64,000 bases of DNA from Asaia bogorensis_B (GTDB lineage: Bacteria; Pseudomonadota; Alphaproteobacteria; Acetobacterales; Acetobacteraceae), in NCBI RefSeq assembly GCF_900465315.1, contig NZ_UBIX01000005.1. One strand, 5' to 3'. This document shows, piece by piece, positions 43,016-52,163 of the stretch (within the stretch, counting starts at the first letter, position 1; each line of letters starts with the position of its first letter). The notes beneath the pieces are model-generated. The model saw only the letters and a program-made list of their open reading frames with translations. It ran no database searches and was not told where the DNA came from. Position numbers and translations under genes: made by a program.

Positions 43016-44056
43016 TCAGGCCTCGGCTTCGTCTTCCTGCTCTTCCGGCGAGGTCATCATGGCCTCAGCCACCACGCCAGCCTGCTCGCGGATACGACGC
43101 TCGATATCGGCCGCCATCTCGGGGTGATCGCGCAGGAACTGCTTGGCATTCTCGCGCCCCTGACCCACGCGGGTGCTGTCATACGAGAACCAGGCACCCG
43201 ATTTCTCGACGATGTTGGCCTTGACGCCCAGATCGATCAGTTCGCCAACCTTGCTGATGCCCTCGCCATACATGATGTCGAATTCAACCTGACGGAAAGG
43301 CGGGGCCATCTTGTTCTTGACCACCTTCACGCGTGTCTGGTTGCCCACCACCTCGTCGCGGTCCTTGATCGAACCGATACGGCGGATATCCAGACGCACC
43401 GACGCGTAGAATTTGAGCGCGTTACCCCCGGTCGTGGTCTCAGGATTGCCGAACATCACGCCGATCTTCATGCGGATCTGGTTGAGGAAGATCACCATCG
43501 TATTCGAGCGCGAGACCGTGCCAGTCAGCTTGCGCAGGGCCTGGCTCATCAGACGGGCATGAAGACCGACATGGCTGTCGCCCATATCGCCCTCAAGTTC
43601 CGCACGCGGCACCAGTGCCGCCACGGAATCGACCACCAGCACGTCGACGGCTCCGGAACGCACCAGCGTATCGGCAATTTCCAGAGCCTGTTCACCGGCG
43701 TCAGGCTGGCTGAGCAGAAGATTGTCGACATCCACCCCAAGCTTGCGGGCATAACCCGGATCGAGCGCATGTTCAGCATCAATGAAGGCGCAGGTTCCGC
43801 CCTTCTTCTGGGCTTCGGCAATGGCATGAAGCGCCAATGTCGTCTTGCCGGAGCTTTCCGGGCCGTAGATCTCGATGATACGGCCGCGCGGCAGACCGCC
43901 GATACCGAGGCCGATATCGAGGCCCAGCGAGCCCGTGGAAATCACATCGGCCTGCTCTTTGGGGCGCTGCCCCATGCGCATGATCGACCCTTTGCCGAAA
44001 GCCCGTTCGATCTGGCTCAGCGCACCTTCGAGTGCTTTCGTCCTGTCCACGCTCAT
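43016..44056 (-). CDS. recA: Recombinase RecA
   Basis: 346 residues, the standard length. It is an ATP-dependent strand-exchange protein that also activates LexA cleavage. Walker A is GPESSGKTT. IEIYGPE, the MAW-type QPDAGEQALEIAD, VVDSVAALVPRAE (Walker B) and the L2-region GGNALKFYASVRLDIRR are intact. The acidic tail EEQEDEAEA closes the protein. The ATG at 44056 has GGAGG 7 nt upstream; a GTG at 44074 is less likely. A candidate promoter and damage-response operator lie 87-126 bp upstream. Confidence 0.98.
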   Translation of the reverse strand: MSVDRTKALEGALSQIERAFGKGSIMRMGQRPKEQADVISTGSLGLDIGLGIGGLPRGRIIEIYGPESSGKTTLALHAIAEAQKKGGTCAFIDAEHALDPGYARKLGVDVDNLLLSQPDAGEQALEIADTLVRSGAVDVLVVDSVAALVPRAELEGDMGDSHVGLHARLMSQALRKLTGTVSRSNTMVIFLNQIRMKIGVMFGNPETTTGGNALKFYASVRLDIRRIGSIKDRDEVVGNQTRVKVVKNKMAPPFRQVEFDIMYGEGISKVGELIDLGVKANIVEKSGAWFSYDSTRVGQGRENAKQFLRDHPEMAADIERRIREQAGVVAEAMMTSPEEQEDEAEA

Positions 44057-44132
44057 ATCCTGTCCTCCGCTCACACCAGTGTTGCCGAACTCATGAAAAT
44101 CGGCAATCGGGGCGGAGCGATTCGTGTTGATC

Positions 44133-44182
44133 GTTCACATTTGTTCTTGAGAACATATCATGATCACGCCCCTTTTGCACAA
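44133..44182 (-). promoter_or_regulatory. Predicted recA promoter with LexA-like GTTC/GAAC elements
   Basis: On the minus strand TTGTGC (44177-44182), 16-bp spacer, TGATAT (44155-44160). Just downstream is the palindrome GTTCtcaaGAAC (44143-44154), and a further GAAC half-site at 44133-44136. On the plus strand GTTC copies lie 10 bp apart; the known alphaproteobacterial LexA box is GTTC-N7-GTTC (11 bp), so the match is near but not exact. Confidence 0.4.
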
Positions 44183-44193
44183 GGGGACGGGCA

Positions 44194-44223
44194 TAAAAAA
44201 TACCCCCTGTTTCCAGGGGGTAT
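44194..44223 (-). terminator. Terminator of the GGT-like lipoprotein gene
   Basis: On the minus strand ATACCCCCTG gaaa CAGGGGGTAT followed by TTTTTT, located 75 bp after the stop at 44298. Confidence 0.88.
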
Positions 44224-44297
44224 GAATGTCGTTTCCACAAACAATTCATGCGCCCGCATCCGGCCTCGATGGCCCAGACGCGAGAGATCACGCGGGG

Positions 44298-45731
44298 TCA
44301 GTTGTTCACACTGCCCACGGAAAGACCGCCACCACGCGGATCGGTATCACCCTGGCAATTGCCGCCCTTGCAGACCGAGGCATTGACGCGCCCCTGCCCT
44401 TCATGCGGCACCGTCGTGCCAGAGACGATCGCCCGTGCAGCCTGAGCCAGCGCATCGGCCGCATCGTTCTGGCCGGAGGCGGCGGCGGCACCAGTCAGGG
44501 TGCCGCGACGCTGCACAATGGCAGCAGCCAGAAGCGGTGCCGGATAGCGCCCCGGTGCCGCGGCCAGCAAAACGCCCGTTCCTTCAGCCATACGACCTGT
44601 GCCGAACAAATTGTTGTCGGTCAGGGCGCAGGCCACAGCGCCGCCCTTGTTGTCTGTCACGACAAAGGAGGTCGAGGCCGGAAGCGACGGCAGGGAGCCA
44701 CCGCGGCTGGATCCGCCATTCACCAGGGTCTGTGCTGCGCTGAGGAGGGCGTCATTGCTCAGGCCATGACGGTCTTCGCTGCGCCACGTTGCCACCACGC
44801 TCTGTGCGGAGGCGCCGGAGTGGAACGCTGCCGCGGCACCAAGCCCACCATCAGCAGGCGGCGGCAGGAACGAGGCCACATAGCCATCCTGCTCAACCTG
44901 TAGCGGCGCGATCTGCGCTGGCATGGCGTTACGCAGCGCTGTGGTCGAAAGGCCGCCCCCTGCCTTGTTGGCCCCTTCGACGAAGATCCCGCCAAGCGCC
45001 CCGTTATACAGATCGCCCACACCAACATTGGTCATGCGCTCCAGAAAGCTCGCCAGCTGGGGCTGCACCAGCGCATCGCCATTTTGCAGCGGAGCGCCAT
45101 CGGGACGGCTGAAAACGCTGCGTGCGGCGTCATCGGCGAAGAGGGGGTCATGTACCGCAGCAATATCGTTGGCCAGCACGCGGCTGACTGTGGTGCCGCT
45201 GCGGGCAAGGCGAACGGACGGACCAAGAATATCAGCAAATTCGACGGTGCCGTAGCGGAGCTGCATGGTGAACAACCCACGCGGCGTCATCGGTATCGCC
45301 GCCTGACGCGTGGCTGCACCCGAGGCACTGGCTGAACCGGGCAGGAACACGAAAGCCTGGGGGGCCTCATTGGCGCGTGTGGCCAGGCAGGCGCCACCAC
45401 CGCCCAGAGAGGCACGCGATGGCAGGGTGACCGACAGTGCCATCCCGACCGCAGCCGCAGCATCGGCTGCATTGCCGCCATGCACCAGCACATCGCGTCC
45501 GATCAGGGCCGCCCGCGGCTCATCGGCCACCACTGTGCCGATATAGCCGGTCACGATAGGCGTGGTCTTGCCGAACAGGCTATGACCGATATGCGCGACA
45601 TCGCTGCACCCGGCGAGCAGCATGGCTGCCGTCAGGGCACAAGCCGGGCGCAACCCTGCCTTGAGCGCAAAGCGCCCTGCGGGGCGACAGGGGGCATTCG
45701 ACTGACGATGCGCCACGTGCGGTGTCTCCAT
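44298..45731 (-). CDS. Divergent gamma-glutamyltransferase-like lipoprotein
   Basis: 477 residues. The signal ends in a lipobox (MLLAGC, Cys42), so it is a lipid-anchored envelope protein. The GGT fold is visible: HGGNAADAAAAVGMALSVTLP near the N-terminus, then GGGGACL. The autoprocessing/nucleophile region is normally TTHYSVVD; here ASTSFVVTDNKGGAVA has Ser353-Thr354 and no His-Tyr pair. It ends SVGSVNN with an unusual two-Cys CKGGNC near the tail. It may be a processed Ntn-hydrolase with changed specificity or an inactive relative. The ATG at 45731 was picked; the frame opens at 45797. Confidence 0.75.
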   Translation of the reverse strand: METPHVAHRQSNAPCRPAGRFALKAGLRPACALTAAMLLAGCSDVAHIGHSLFGKTTPIVTGYIGTVVADEPRAALIGRDVLVHGGNAADAAAAVGMALSVTLPSRASLGGGGACLATRANEAPQAFVFLPGSASASGAATRQAAIPMTPRGLFTMQLRYGTVEFADILGPSVRLARSGTTVSRVLANDIAAVHDPLFADDAARSVFSRPDGAPLQNGDALVQPQLASFLERMTNVGVGDLYNGALGGIFVEGANKAGGGLSTTALRNAMPAQIAPLQVEQDGYVASFLPPPADGGLGAAAAFHSGASAQSVVATWRSEDRHGLSNDALLSAAQTLVNGGSSRGGSLPSLPASTSFVVTDNKGGAVACALTDNNLFGTGRMAEGTGVLLAAAPGRYPAPLLAAAIVQRRGTLTGAAAASGQNDAADALAQAARAIVSGTTVPHEGQGRVNASVCKGGNCQGDTDPRGGGLSVGSVNN

Positions 45732-45953
45732 GACCCGGCAAGCCTTTTCTCTACTGTTCCGGACGGGTTTGGGCATCTTCGGGGGGCGAAGAGGCAACTG
45801 TCCGGAAATTGGGTTCGTTAACGCATCTAACCATGATCCGGGCGATGGGCAACCGCGTGCCCAGTTCCGGTTTTGCGAAATCGCTTTTGCTGGCCTATGC
45901 AGAAGCGTGTTTTCTTCACGCCCATGTCTTTCACGACCAGCAGGATCGTCCTC

Positions 45954-46745
45954 ATGACCCGCCCGACCCGTGCCCGGCTTGCCGGCACCTTTCTCGCCCT
46001 TGGTCTGACCGTGTCGACCGCCGCTCCGGCCCTTGCTGCCCCCAATAATGCGTCTGCCCCAACGGAATCATCTTTCAGCCCGGCCCAGCGCGCCGAGATC
46101 GTGACGATCCTGCGCGATGCCCTCAAGAATGACCCGAGCATTCTGAGCGATGCCATCGTGGCCCTGCGTCAGGGCGCCCAGCAGAAAGCCGCGGATGACG
46201 CCCTCACCCATGTCCGCTCCGATCGTGAGCGTCTGCAAAAAGGGCCCGACTACACAGTGCGCGGCAACCCGCAGGGCGATCTCACCATCGTGGAGTTTCT
46301 CGACCCGCGCTGCGGCTATTGCCGCAGCATGGTGCCTGTCGTCGATGCCCTCCTGAAGTCGGACAGCAAGCTGCGTCTGGTCGAAAAGCTGGTGCCGGTG
46401 CTGAGCGAGAAAAGCGTTCTGGACACGCAGGCCATTTTCGCCGCCGCACTGCAGGGCGGCTACGAAAAGATGAAACGCGCCCTGATGCAGGACACGACGC
46501 CCCCTACCCTGGATCGTATCCGTCAGCTCGCTACGGCCAATGGGCTGAATGCTGACAAGCTGGTGACTGACATGCACGCATCTAGCGTTGCAGCGCAGAT
46601 CAACGAGAATCTGGCCGAAGCAAGACTGATCGGCCTCGATGGTACGCCGACCTTCGTTTTCGGTACGAGTGCAATCATTCCCGGTGCCATCTCGGCTGAG
46701 GAAATGCGCGAGCAGATCAGGACGGCGCGTAAGGACGCGCACTGA
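45954..46745 (+). CDS. DsbA-family thiol oxidoreductase (periplasmic)
   Basis: 263 residues. Signal peptide about 1-28 (ending APALA). A short helical segment (40-90) precedes the thioredoxin fold with active site C120-G-Y-C123 (FLDPRCGYCRSM), and the cis-Pro loop GTPTFVFG lies toward the C-terminus. This is the DsbG/BdbD-like group with a CGYC motif, acting on periplasmic disulfides. The ATG at 45954 has an AGGA box; the frame runs from 45873. It converges on PPK2 across a hairpin (46765-46799) without T-tract. Confidence 0.88.
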   Translation: MTRPTRARLAGTFLALGLTVSTAAPALAAPNNASAPTESSFSPAQRAEIVTILRDALKNDPSILSDAIVALRQGAQQKAADDALTHVRSDRERLQKGPDYTVRGNPQGDLTIVEFLDPRCGYCRSMVPVVDALLKSDSKLRLVEKLVPVLSEKSVLDTQAIFAAALQGGYEKMKRALMQDTTPPTLDRIRQLATANGLNADKLVTDMHASSVAAQINENLAEARLIGLDGTPTFVFGTSAIIPGAISAEEMREQIRTARKDAH

Positions 46746-46808
46746 CAACGCGTGTTTTTTCCATCCTGCAAGGGAGCCCTCGGGTGGCGACCTTGCAGGA
46801 GAGGAAGA

Positions 46809-47735
46809 TCAGCCGGGTATCTTGCTCGCCTTGATCTTGGCTTCGAGCCGACCAAGGTTTTCAAGAATCTCAGGCGATGGCGGCGGTGGCTCCGGACTCA
46901 GACTTTCGAGCTTTGCAATCAGGGCCTCCATCACGACAAGACGTGAGTACCATTTCTTGTTTGACGGCACGACAAGCCAGGGCGCGTGCTCGGTCGCCGT
47001 CGCCCGGATCGCTTCTTCATAGGCTGTCTGGTAAGCGGGCCAGAACTGACGTTCCGCCAGATCGCTCTCATCGAACTTCCAGCGCTTGTCCGGCCGATGG
47101 AGGCGACGCAGCAGACGCTCCTGCTGACACTCGGGCGACATGTGCAGCATGACCTTGAGAATATGGATGCCCTGCCGGCCCAGATAGGCCTCGAAATCGC
47201 GGATATCCTGCAGGCGATTATCCCAGAACTCACGCTTTGTCGGATCGCCCTTCATGCCGTTCGTATCAAGCGTGTCAGCATGAACACGGGCGACAAGCAC
47301 ATCCTCGTAGTGGCTGCGGTTGAACACCCCCACCTGACCACGGCTCGGTATGGCCATGTGGACGCGCCACAAGTAGTCATGTGCGAGCTCGATCTCACTT
47401 GGCTTCTTGAACGAGACCACCTTGGTGCCCTGAGGGTTCATGCCCGTCATGACATTGAGGATCAGACTGTCCTTGCCCGCCCCATCCATGCCCTGGAGAA
47501 CCACAAGCATGGTGTGACGGTGCTCAGAAGCCAGTCTTTCCTGCAAGGCGCCCAGATGCTCACGGCGTTTGGTCAGCCACGCTTCCACTTTGTCCTTGTG
47601 CAAGCCGCCGTGATCTTGTGGCTTAATCGATTTGAGCTCGAACTCATGGCCATTTCTGACAAGATATTTACCGGGTAGCTTGCGGGCCAGGCCCAAAGAA
47701 AGTTCAGTCACTGTTTCGATCCACTGCGAGGCCAC
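46809..47735 (-). CDS. Polyphosphate kinase 2 family protein
   Basis: 308 residues. It transfers phosphate between polyphosphate and nucleotides. Walker A is LQGMDGAGKDS, the lid and Walker B regions include FNRSHYEDVLVARV, and the PPK2 hallmark RRLHRPDKRWKFDESDLAER follows. The N-terminal part (KYLVRNGHEFELKSI) matches family starts. Class I versus III cannot be decided. Start uncertain: GTG at 47735 (used here) overlaps the upstream SDR gene by 32 bp; a GTG at 47711 would overlap by 8 bp. Confidence 0.9.
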   Translation of the reverse strand: MASQWIETVTELSLGLARKLPGKYLVRNGHEFELKSIKPQDHGGLHKDKVEAWLTKRREHLGALQERLASEHRHTMLVVLQGMDGAGKDSLILNVMTGMNPQGTKVVSFKKPSEIELAHDYLWRVHMAIPSRGQVGVFNRSHYEDVLVARVHADTLDTNGMKGDPTKREFWDNRLQDIRDFEAYLGRQGIHILKVMLHMSPECQQERLLRRLHRPDKRWKFDESDLAERQFWPAYQTAYEEAIRATATEHAPWLVVPSNKKWYSRLVVMEALIAKLESLSPEPPPPSPEILENLGRLEAKIKASKIPG

Positions 47736-48456
47736 CAGCGGCCTGACAGACAGGCATCATCTCGATGGCGTTGATATTGACATGCGGCGGCAAGCTCAGC
47801 AGCCAGGAAACGGTCGCGGCGATATCTTCCGGCGTCAGCGGATCAGTCCCTTTATAGACATCCGCTGCCTTCTGATTGTCGCGCAACCGCACATTGCTGA
47901 ATTCGCTGCCCCCGCACAGTCCCGGTTCGATCGTGCTCGCACGGATTTTCGTTCCCAGCAGGTCAGTGCGCAGATTACGCATGAACTGACCGACAAACGC
48001 CTTGGTGGCTCCGTAAACATTGCCCCCGACATAGGGGTAAGTCCCTGCGATACTACCAAGCGTAATGATGTATCCGTGATTGCGTTCGACCATCTGTGGA
48101 AGAAACGCGCGAGTGACATCCACGACACCCGTCACATTCGTGTCAATCATGGTTTTCCAATCCTTGAGATCGGAATCCTGTGCCTTGCCTACACCAAGGG
48201 CCAGACCGGCATTATTGATCACCACATCGACCTGACGCCATGCGGGCGGCAGGCTAGCGGGCAGGGCCTGAACCTTTTCGGCATCGGTCACATCGAGCAC
48301 CTGCGGCAGAAACGCCTCGCCCAGCTCTTTCTTCATGGCCTCAAGCCGTTCCGCCCGTCGGCCGGTCCCGATCACACAATGGCCTTCCTTGACCAGACGC
48401 TTTGCAATAGCCTGACCAAATCCGGCTGTTGCGCCGGTTACCAGAATAATCGCCAT
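47704..48456 (-). CDS. Short-chain dehydrogenase (YdfG-like)
   Basis: 250 residues. Starts MAIILVTGATAGFGQAIAKRLV (Rossmann TGxxxGxG), then NNAG, a conserved Ser in TLGSIAGTYPY, YGATK (YxxxK), and the tail INAIEMMPVCQA, close to E. coli YdfG (3-hydroxy acid/serine dehydrogenase). It probably uses NADP(H) on a hydroxy acid or malonic semialdehyde. The ATG at 48456 has a GGAG box 6 nt upstream; the frame extends to 48591. It overlaps the downstream PPK2 gene, so an operon is likely. Confidence 0.88.
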   Translation of the reverse strand: MAIILVTGATAGFGQAIAKRLVKEGHCVIGTGRRAERLEAMKKELGEAFLPQVLDVTDAEKVQALPASLPPAWRQVDVVINNAGLALGVGKAQDSDLKDWKTMIDTNVTGVVDVTRAFLPQMVERNHGYIITLGSIAGTYPYVGGNVYGATKAFVGQFMRNLRTDLLGTKIRASTIEPGLCGGSEFSNVRLRDNQKAADVYKGTDPLTPEDIAATVSWLLSLPPHVNINAIEMMPVCQAAGGLAVDRNSD

Positions 48457-48599
48457 CGTTTTCTCCATTCCAGGTTCAGGACACACAGGGGCCCACGCTA
48501 TAGCAGACGGGGCAGCCGCTCCATGGTTGCCACACTCTGTATCGTTGCCACGGAGCGCCGCCCTTGCAAAACCCCCTGCAATGGCCGACATTTTCCCTC

Positions 48600-49196
48600 A
48601 TGGCTTCAGATTTTCAAACGCCCGACGAGACCACATCCGAAACCCTGGCAGGCCGTCTGCTCATTTCGAGCCCCATGCTTGGAGAGTCGGAATTTGCGCG
48701 CAGCGTGGTCTATGTCTGCGCTCATTCGCGGCGGGATGGCGCCATGGGGCTGATCATCAACAAACGCGCATCGCACCCCACGCTCGAAACCCTGTTCGAG
48801 CAGCTCGACATTACCCCCTCACCGCCCAAGCGCCGGATCAATCTGTGCATGGGCGGCCCCATGGAACCGACCCGTGGCTTCGTGCTCCACTCTGCCGACT
48901 GGCGGCGTGAGGACAGCCTTGTGATCAACAACGAAAACTGCCTGACTGCCAGTCTCGATATCCTGCACCAGATCGCCGCTGGCGAAGGCCCACGCCATGC
49001 CCTGCTGGCGCTGGGCCATGCCTCATGGGAGCCCGGTCAGCTGGAAGATGAAATCATCCAGCAGAATGCATGGCTGAGCGCCCCAGCCATGGATGATCTG
49101 ATTTTCGGTAGCGATCAGATGGTGAAATGGCGCAAGGCCCTTGCCACCATCAATATCGATCCCCTCTCCCTGTCCAATCTCGTCGGCCACGCCTGA
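48600..49196 (+). CDS. YqgE/AlgH family protein
   Basis: 198 residues. Conserved family blocks are seen: LAGRLLISSPMLGESEFARSVVYVCAH at the start, GAMGLIINK, GGPMEPTRGFVLHS and GHASWEPGQLEDEI. The family is widespread and of uncertain function, sometimes called transcriptional regulator of alginate synthesis without direct proof. The ATG at 48600 lacks a good ribosome site. It is divergent from the SDR gene and ends 7 bp before the converging solute-binding protein gene. Confidence 0.92.
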   Translation: MASDFQTPDETTSETLAGRLLISSPMLGESEFARSVVYVCAHSRRDGAMGLIINKRASHPTLETLFEQLDITPSPPKRRINLCMGGPMEPTRGFVLHSADWRREDSLVINNENCLTASLDILHQIAAGEGPRHALLALGHASWEPGQLEDEIIQQNAWLSAPAMDDLIFGSDQMVKWRKALATINIDPLSLSNLVGHA

Positions 49197-49203
49197 GGGC
49201 CGC

Positions 49204-50199
49204 CTAGCCCGGACATGCACCGGGCTCGAGGGGCCGCGCATCGAGGATACGTTCTGCCGCCTCGTTGCTGAGGGGGTGGTGATAGAACTGGCGGTAGAAA
49301 TCCCGGATCTGTGCCAGCATCGCAGCGCGATCAATCGTCCCTTTCCCGATCAGCTGACGCGCCCACAGGCGTTGCAACAACAGTTCGGGGCTGTAGCGAT
49401 CCCAGTTGAACACCCCTGACGGATTGCGGAACACATGGTTCTGCGCCACGGCAGCCAGCTGTGCCCAAAGCGGCGATGACGCGATTTCTGCCTCGCTGCC
49501 TGCATCTGCCCCCAGAATGATGATGTCGGGCTGCCAGCCCAAAATTTGCTCCAGCGAAACCGGGCGCTTGTTGCCATGCACACCGATCGCGGCATTGCGG
49601 CCACCGGCATCACGTATCCACTCATCCACGATACTCGTATCACCATCCACGGTCAGGGGATCGAGCGAGGCGACATGCAGCACACGCGGCGCTGGCGCAG
49701 GTTTCTCCTTTGCCTGCGGCCACTCGAGCGCAGCAAAAGCCGTGCGATAGCGGGCGGCCTGAGCCTTTGCCTCATCCGTCCCCAAAAGGGCCGCCGTCTG
49801 ATCGATTGTCGCCAGCATCCCCGCGAAATCGGTAAAGCCGACAGGCTCCGCTTTCAGCCCGACAGATTGCAAGGTACCTGCCACACCGGAATCACGGGTG
49901 ACAAAAACTAGATCGGGGTGAAGGGCGAGAACAGCTTCGGCATTGAGCACCATACTGCCAAAAACATGGGCCTGATGCAGGGATGGGGCGACGCAGTACA
50001 TCCAGGCAAAGCGCGACGGCGAGACGACCGTACCGACAATTCTGTCTGCTGCGCCCAGCATGATCAGCGTGGCATTATGGGCATACCATCCATCCACGAT
50101 GCGCGCGGGAGGCGGCGTTGCTGGCACTGCCGATGCCTCCTGAAGCGTGGCCACCGCCAGAAACCCGCTCAATACAGCGCCCCAGCCGAAGACTCTCAT
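49204..50199 (-). CDS. Metal-chelate ABC importer, solute-binding protein
   Basis: 331 residues. Signal peptide about 1-24 (ending ASA), then a two-lobed periplasmic binding fold of the iron-siderophore/heme/cobalamin type: GAADRIVGTVVSPSRF, LHPDLVFVTRDSG, LKAEPVGF, a long helix and WQPDIIILGADAG. It is the third gene of a permease-ATPase-binding protein operon, and its ATG overlaps the ATPase stop by 4 nt. The ligand is not visible; a ferric siderophore or cobalamin is most likely. No adjacent outer-membrane receptor. Confidence 0.88.
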   Translation of the reverse strand: MRVFGWGAVLSGFLAVATLQEASAVPATPPPARIVDGWYAHNATLIMLGAADRIVGTVVSPSRFAWMYCVAPSLHQAHVFGSMVLNAEAVLALHPDLVFVTRDSGVAGTLQSVGLKAEPVGFTDFAGMLATIDQTAALLGTDEAKAQAARYRTAFAALEWPQAKEKPAPAPRVLHVASLDPLTVDGDTSIVDEWIRDAGGRNAAIGVHGNKRPVSLEQILGWQPDIIILGADAGSEAEIASSPLWAQLAAVAQNHVFRNPSGVFNWDRYSPELLLQRLWARQLIGKGTIDRAAMLAQIRDFYRQFYHHPLSNEAAERILDARPLEPGACPG

Positions 50200-50972
50200 T
50201 CCGCCTCATCCCTTTGTGCAAAGAAGCGCTCAGCGCCATGATCGTAATGTTGAAGGGCAATTTCATAAAACGCGCTCAGACGCCCTGCCTCGAGAACATC
50301 ACGCGGTCGTCCCTGTGTCACCACGCGCCCGGCCTCAAGCAGGACGACATGGCTCGCGTGACGGTAGATCATCTCAGGCTGATGCGCTGTCATGATGACC
50401 AGACGGCCCTGCTGCGCCAGGGTGGAAAGCAGCCCCATCAATCGATGCTGATAGCCATAATCGAGCCCGGCCAATGGTTCATCCAGCACGATAACCGGTG
50501 TCTCCTGCGCCAGCGCCCTTGCCAGAAGAACGCGCTGATACTCGCCCCCCGATAAGGTGGTGCAGGGCCGCCGCGTCAGATCCTGCAAACCAAGCTGCGC
50601 AATGGCGCGCTCGATACTGTCGCGGTCCGCCCTCGACAGGCGCGTTGTCAGCCCGCCATGCGGCAGCCTTCCCATCTGCACCACCTGCATCACGTCATAG
50701 GGCGGCAGGTGCTCCCTGTTTTGCGGCACGTAGCTCAGCATTCGGGCCCGATCCATGCGCGACAGATCGGTCAGGGGCACATCATTGACTCGAACCCCTC
50801 CCCGGTCGGGCACAATAAGACCGAGCATCAGCCGCAGCAGGGTCGTCTTGCCAGCACCATTTGCCCCCATGAGGCTGACCAGTTGCTCGCCTGAGAAATT
50901 CAGCGTCACGTCATCGAGTATGGGACGTCCACGCCGGGTGAAGCCTAGAGCCTGTGTCGCAAGGGATGGCAC
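50196..50972 (-). CDS. Metal-chelate ABC importer, ATP-binding protein
   Basis: 258 residues. Walker A GANGAGKTT, Q-loop region YVPQNREH, signature LSGGEYQRV, Walker B VIVLDEPLAGLD and switch His in MTAHQPE are all intact. FepC/BtuD-like ATPase powering import through the FecCD-type permease encoded just upstream. The GTG start immediately follows the permease stop (TAA GTG), and the gene overlaps the binding-protein gene by 4 nt. Confidence 0.94.
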   Translation of the reverse strand: MPSLATQALGFTRRGRPILDDVTLNFSGEQLVSLMGANGAGKTTLLRLMLGLIVPDRGGVRVNDVPLTDLSRMDRARMLSYVPQNREHLPPYDVMQVVQMGRLPHGGLTTRLSRADRDSIERAIAQLGLQDLTRRPCTTLSGGEYQRVLLARALAQETPVIVLDEPLAGLDYGYQHRLMGLLSTLAQQGRLVIMTAHQPEMIYRHASHVVLLEAGRVVTQGRPRDVLEAGRLSAFYEIALQHYDHGAERFFAQRDEAE

Positions 50973-51959
50973 TTATAACTGCCCTTCGCGACGCAGATGC
51001 CTCAGCACCACGATGAAACCTAACGCTCCGAAAAGCTCGGTCATCATGCCAAGGGGAATCTCGGACGCTGTCAGGCTTCGCGCTGCGGTATCGGCCAGTA
51101 TCAGCCCCGCCGCCCCCATCAGCGCCGCGAAAGGCAACATGAGGCGATGCCCCGGCCCGATAATGAGCCTGGCCATATGGGGCACAATCAGCCCGACCCA
51201 ACCGATAATCCCGGCCATGGAAACCGTCAGAGCGCCGAGCGACGTGGCAAGGGCCAGTACGACGAGCCTCATGACCCCAACCGGCAGGCCAAGGCTCCGG
51301 GCTTCGTCATCGCTCAGAACCAGCGCGTCCAGCGCCCGCGAACCCAGCCACAGCAGCACCATGCCCAGCACACATAAGGGCGCCACCCAGGCAAGCTGCG
51401 CCCATTGCGTCCGGGCCAGGCTGCCTAGCAGCCAGTAGATAATAGCTGGCAACTGATCGAATGGATCAGCCACATATTTGAGTAACGAGAGAAAAGAGGT
51501 GAACAGGGCAGCGCTGATCAACCCGCCCAGAAGCAGCGGTAAAATACCCTCGCGCCCCACCAGCCGCGCGATGCCAAAGCCGCAGGCCACGGCGCAGCAC
51601 CCTCCGGCAAAGGCCGCAAACCCCACTACCGCGTTACTGCCATGCAGCAGGATGGCCAGCGCCGCCCCGAAAGCCGCGCCACTCAATACCCCCAGCAGAT
51701 CGGGCGAGACGAGCGGATTACGGAAAACCGCCTGAAACGCGCTTCCTGACACTGAAAGCGCCGCCCCGACCACCATGGCCCCGATCAGCCTTGGCAGGCG
51801 CGCATAGAGCAGCACGGCCCGTGTTTCAGCGGCACCATGCCCGGCCATCATGGCCCCGACTGCGCGAAGTGAAAGCGGATAGCGCCCAATAAGAATTCCG
51901 GCAGCAAGGGCGCCGATCAGGATGAGAGTGAGCATCAGAAAGCACAAACGATTGCGCAA
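50973..51959 (-). CDS. Metal-chelate ABC importer, permease (FecCD family)
   Basis: 328 residues with about nine to ten transmembrane helices. Family blocks are RLPRLIGAMVVGAALSVSGSAFQAVFRNPLVSPDLLGVLSGAAFGA near the first third, and GWVGLIVPHMARLIIGPGHR with the ATPase-docking region. It starts at a TTG at 51959 behind a GGGGGAAGG purine tract; an ATG at 51935 is an alternative but less well placed. First gene of the three-gene importer operon. The upstream 220 bp contains inverted and direct repeats but no clear Fur box. Confidence 0.92.
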   Translation of the reverse strand: MRNRLCFLMLTLILIGALAAGILIGRYPLSLRAVGAMMAGHGAAETRAVLLYARLPRLIGAMVVGAALSVSGSAFQAVFRNPLVSPDLLGVLSGAAFGAALAILLHGSNAVVGFAAFAGGCCAVACGFGIARLVGREGILPLLLGGLISAALFTSFLSLLKYVADPFDQLPAIIYWLLGSLARTQWAQLAWVAPLCVLGMVLLWLGSRALDALVLSDDEARSLGLPVGVMRLVVLALATSLGALTVSMAGIIGWVGLIVPHMARLIIGPGHRLMLPFAALMGAAGLILADTAARSLTASEIPLGMMTELFGALGFIVVLRHLRREGQL

Positions 51960-51988
51960 TGCCCCTTCCCCCTTTTGCCATGATGGAC

Positions 51989-52058
51989 CTGATTAACCCG
52001 ATACCGGGTCAGGGCTCGTCTGGCGAGAGGTTCATGGCTCGTGCAGACAATCGTGCAG
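51989..52058 (-). promoter_or_regulatory. Repeat-containing leader upstream of the ABC importer operon
   Basis: Includes an interrupted palindrome CCTGA..CCCG / CGGG.TCAGG (about 51989-52013) and a direct repeat TCGTGCAG at 52039-52046 and 52051-52058 (12-bp period). These could be regulator sites. It does not look like a Fur box, and I do not recognise a cobalamin riboswitch. Confidence 0.3.
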
Positions 52059-52163
52059 CATAGCCAACGAAGAAACACGAGGTCTCTGATGTGATCCAGA
52101 TGATATCGGAAATAATCGGTGGGCGGGTGGTTTGCCTGTTCAGCAATACCAGACCGCCAGAAT

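Noticed and set aside
43124..44386. 420-codon frame antisense to recA
   Set aside because: Shadow of recA; no start signal or family.
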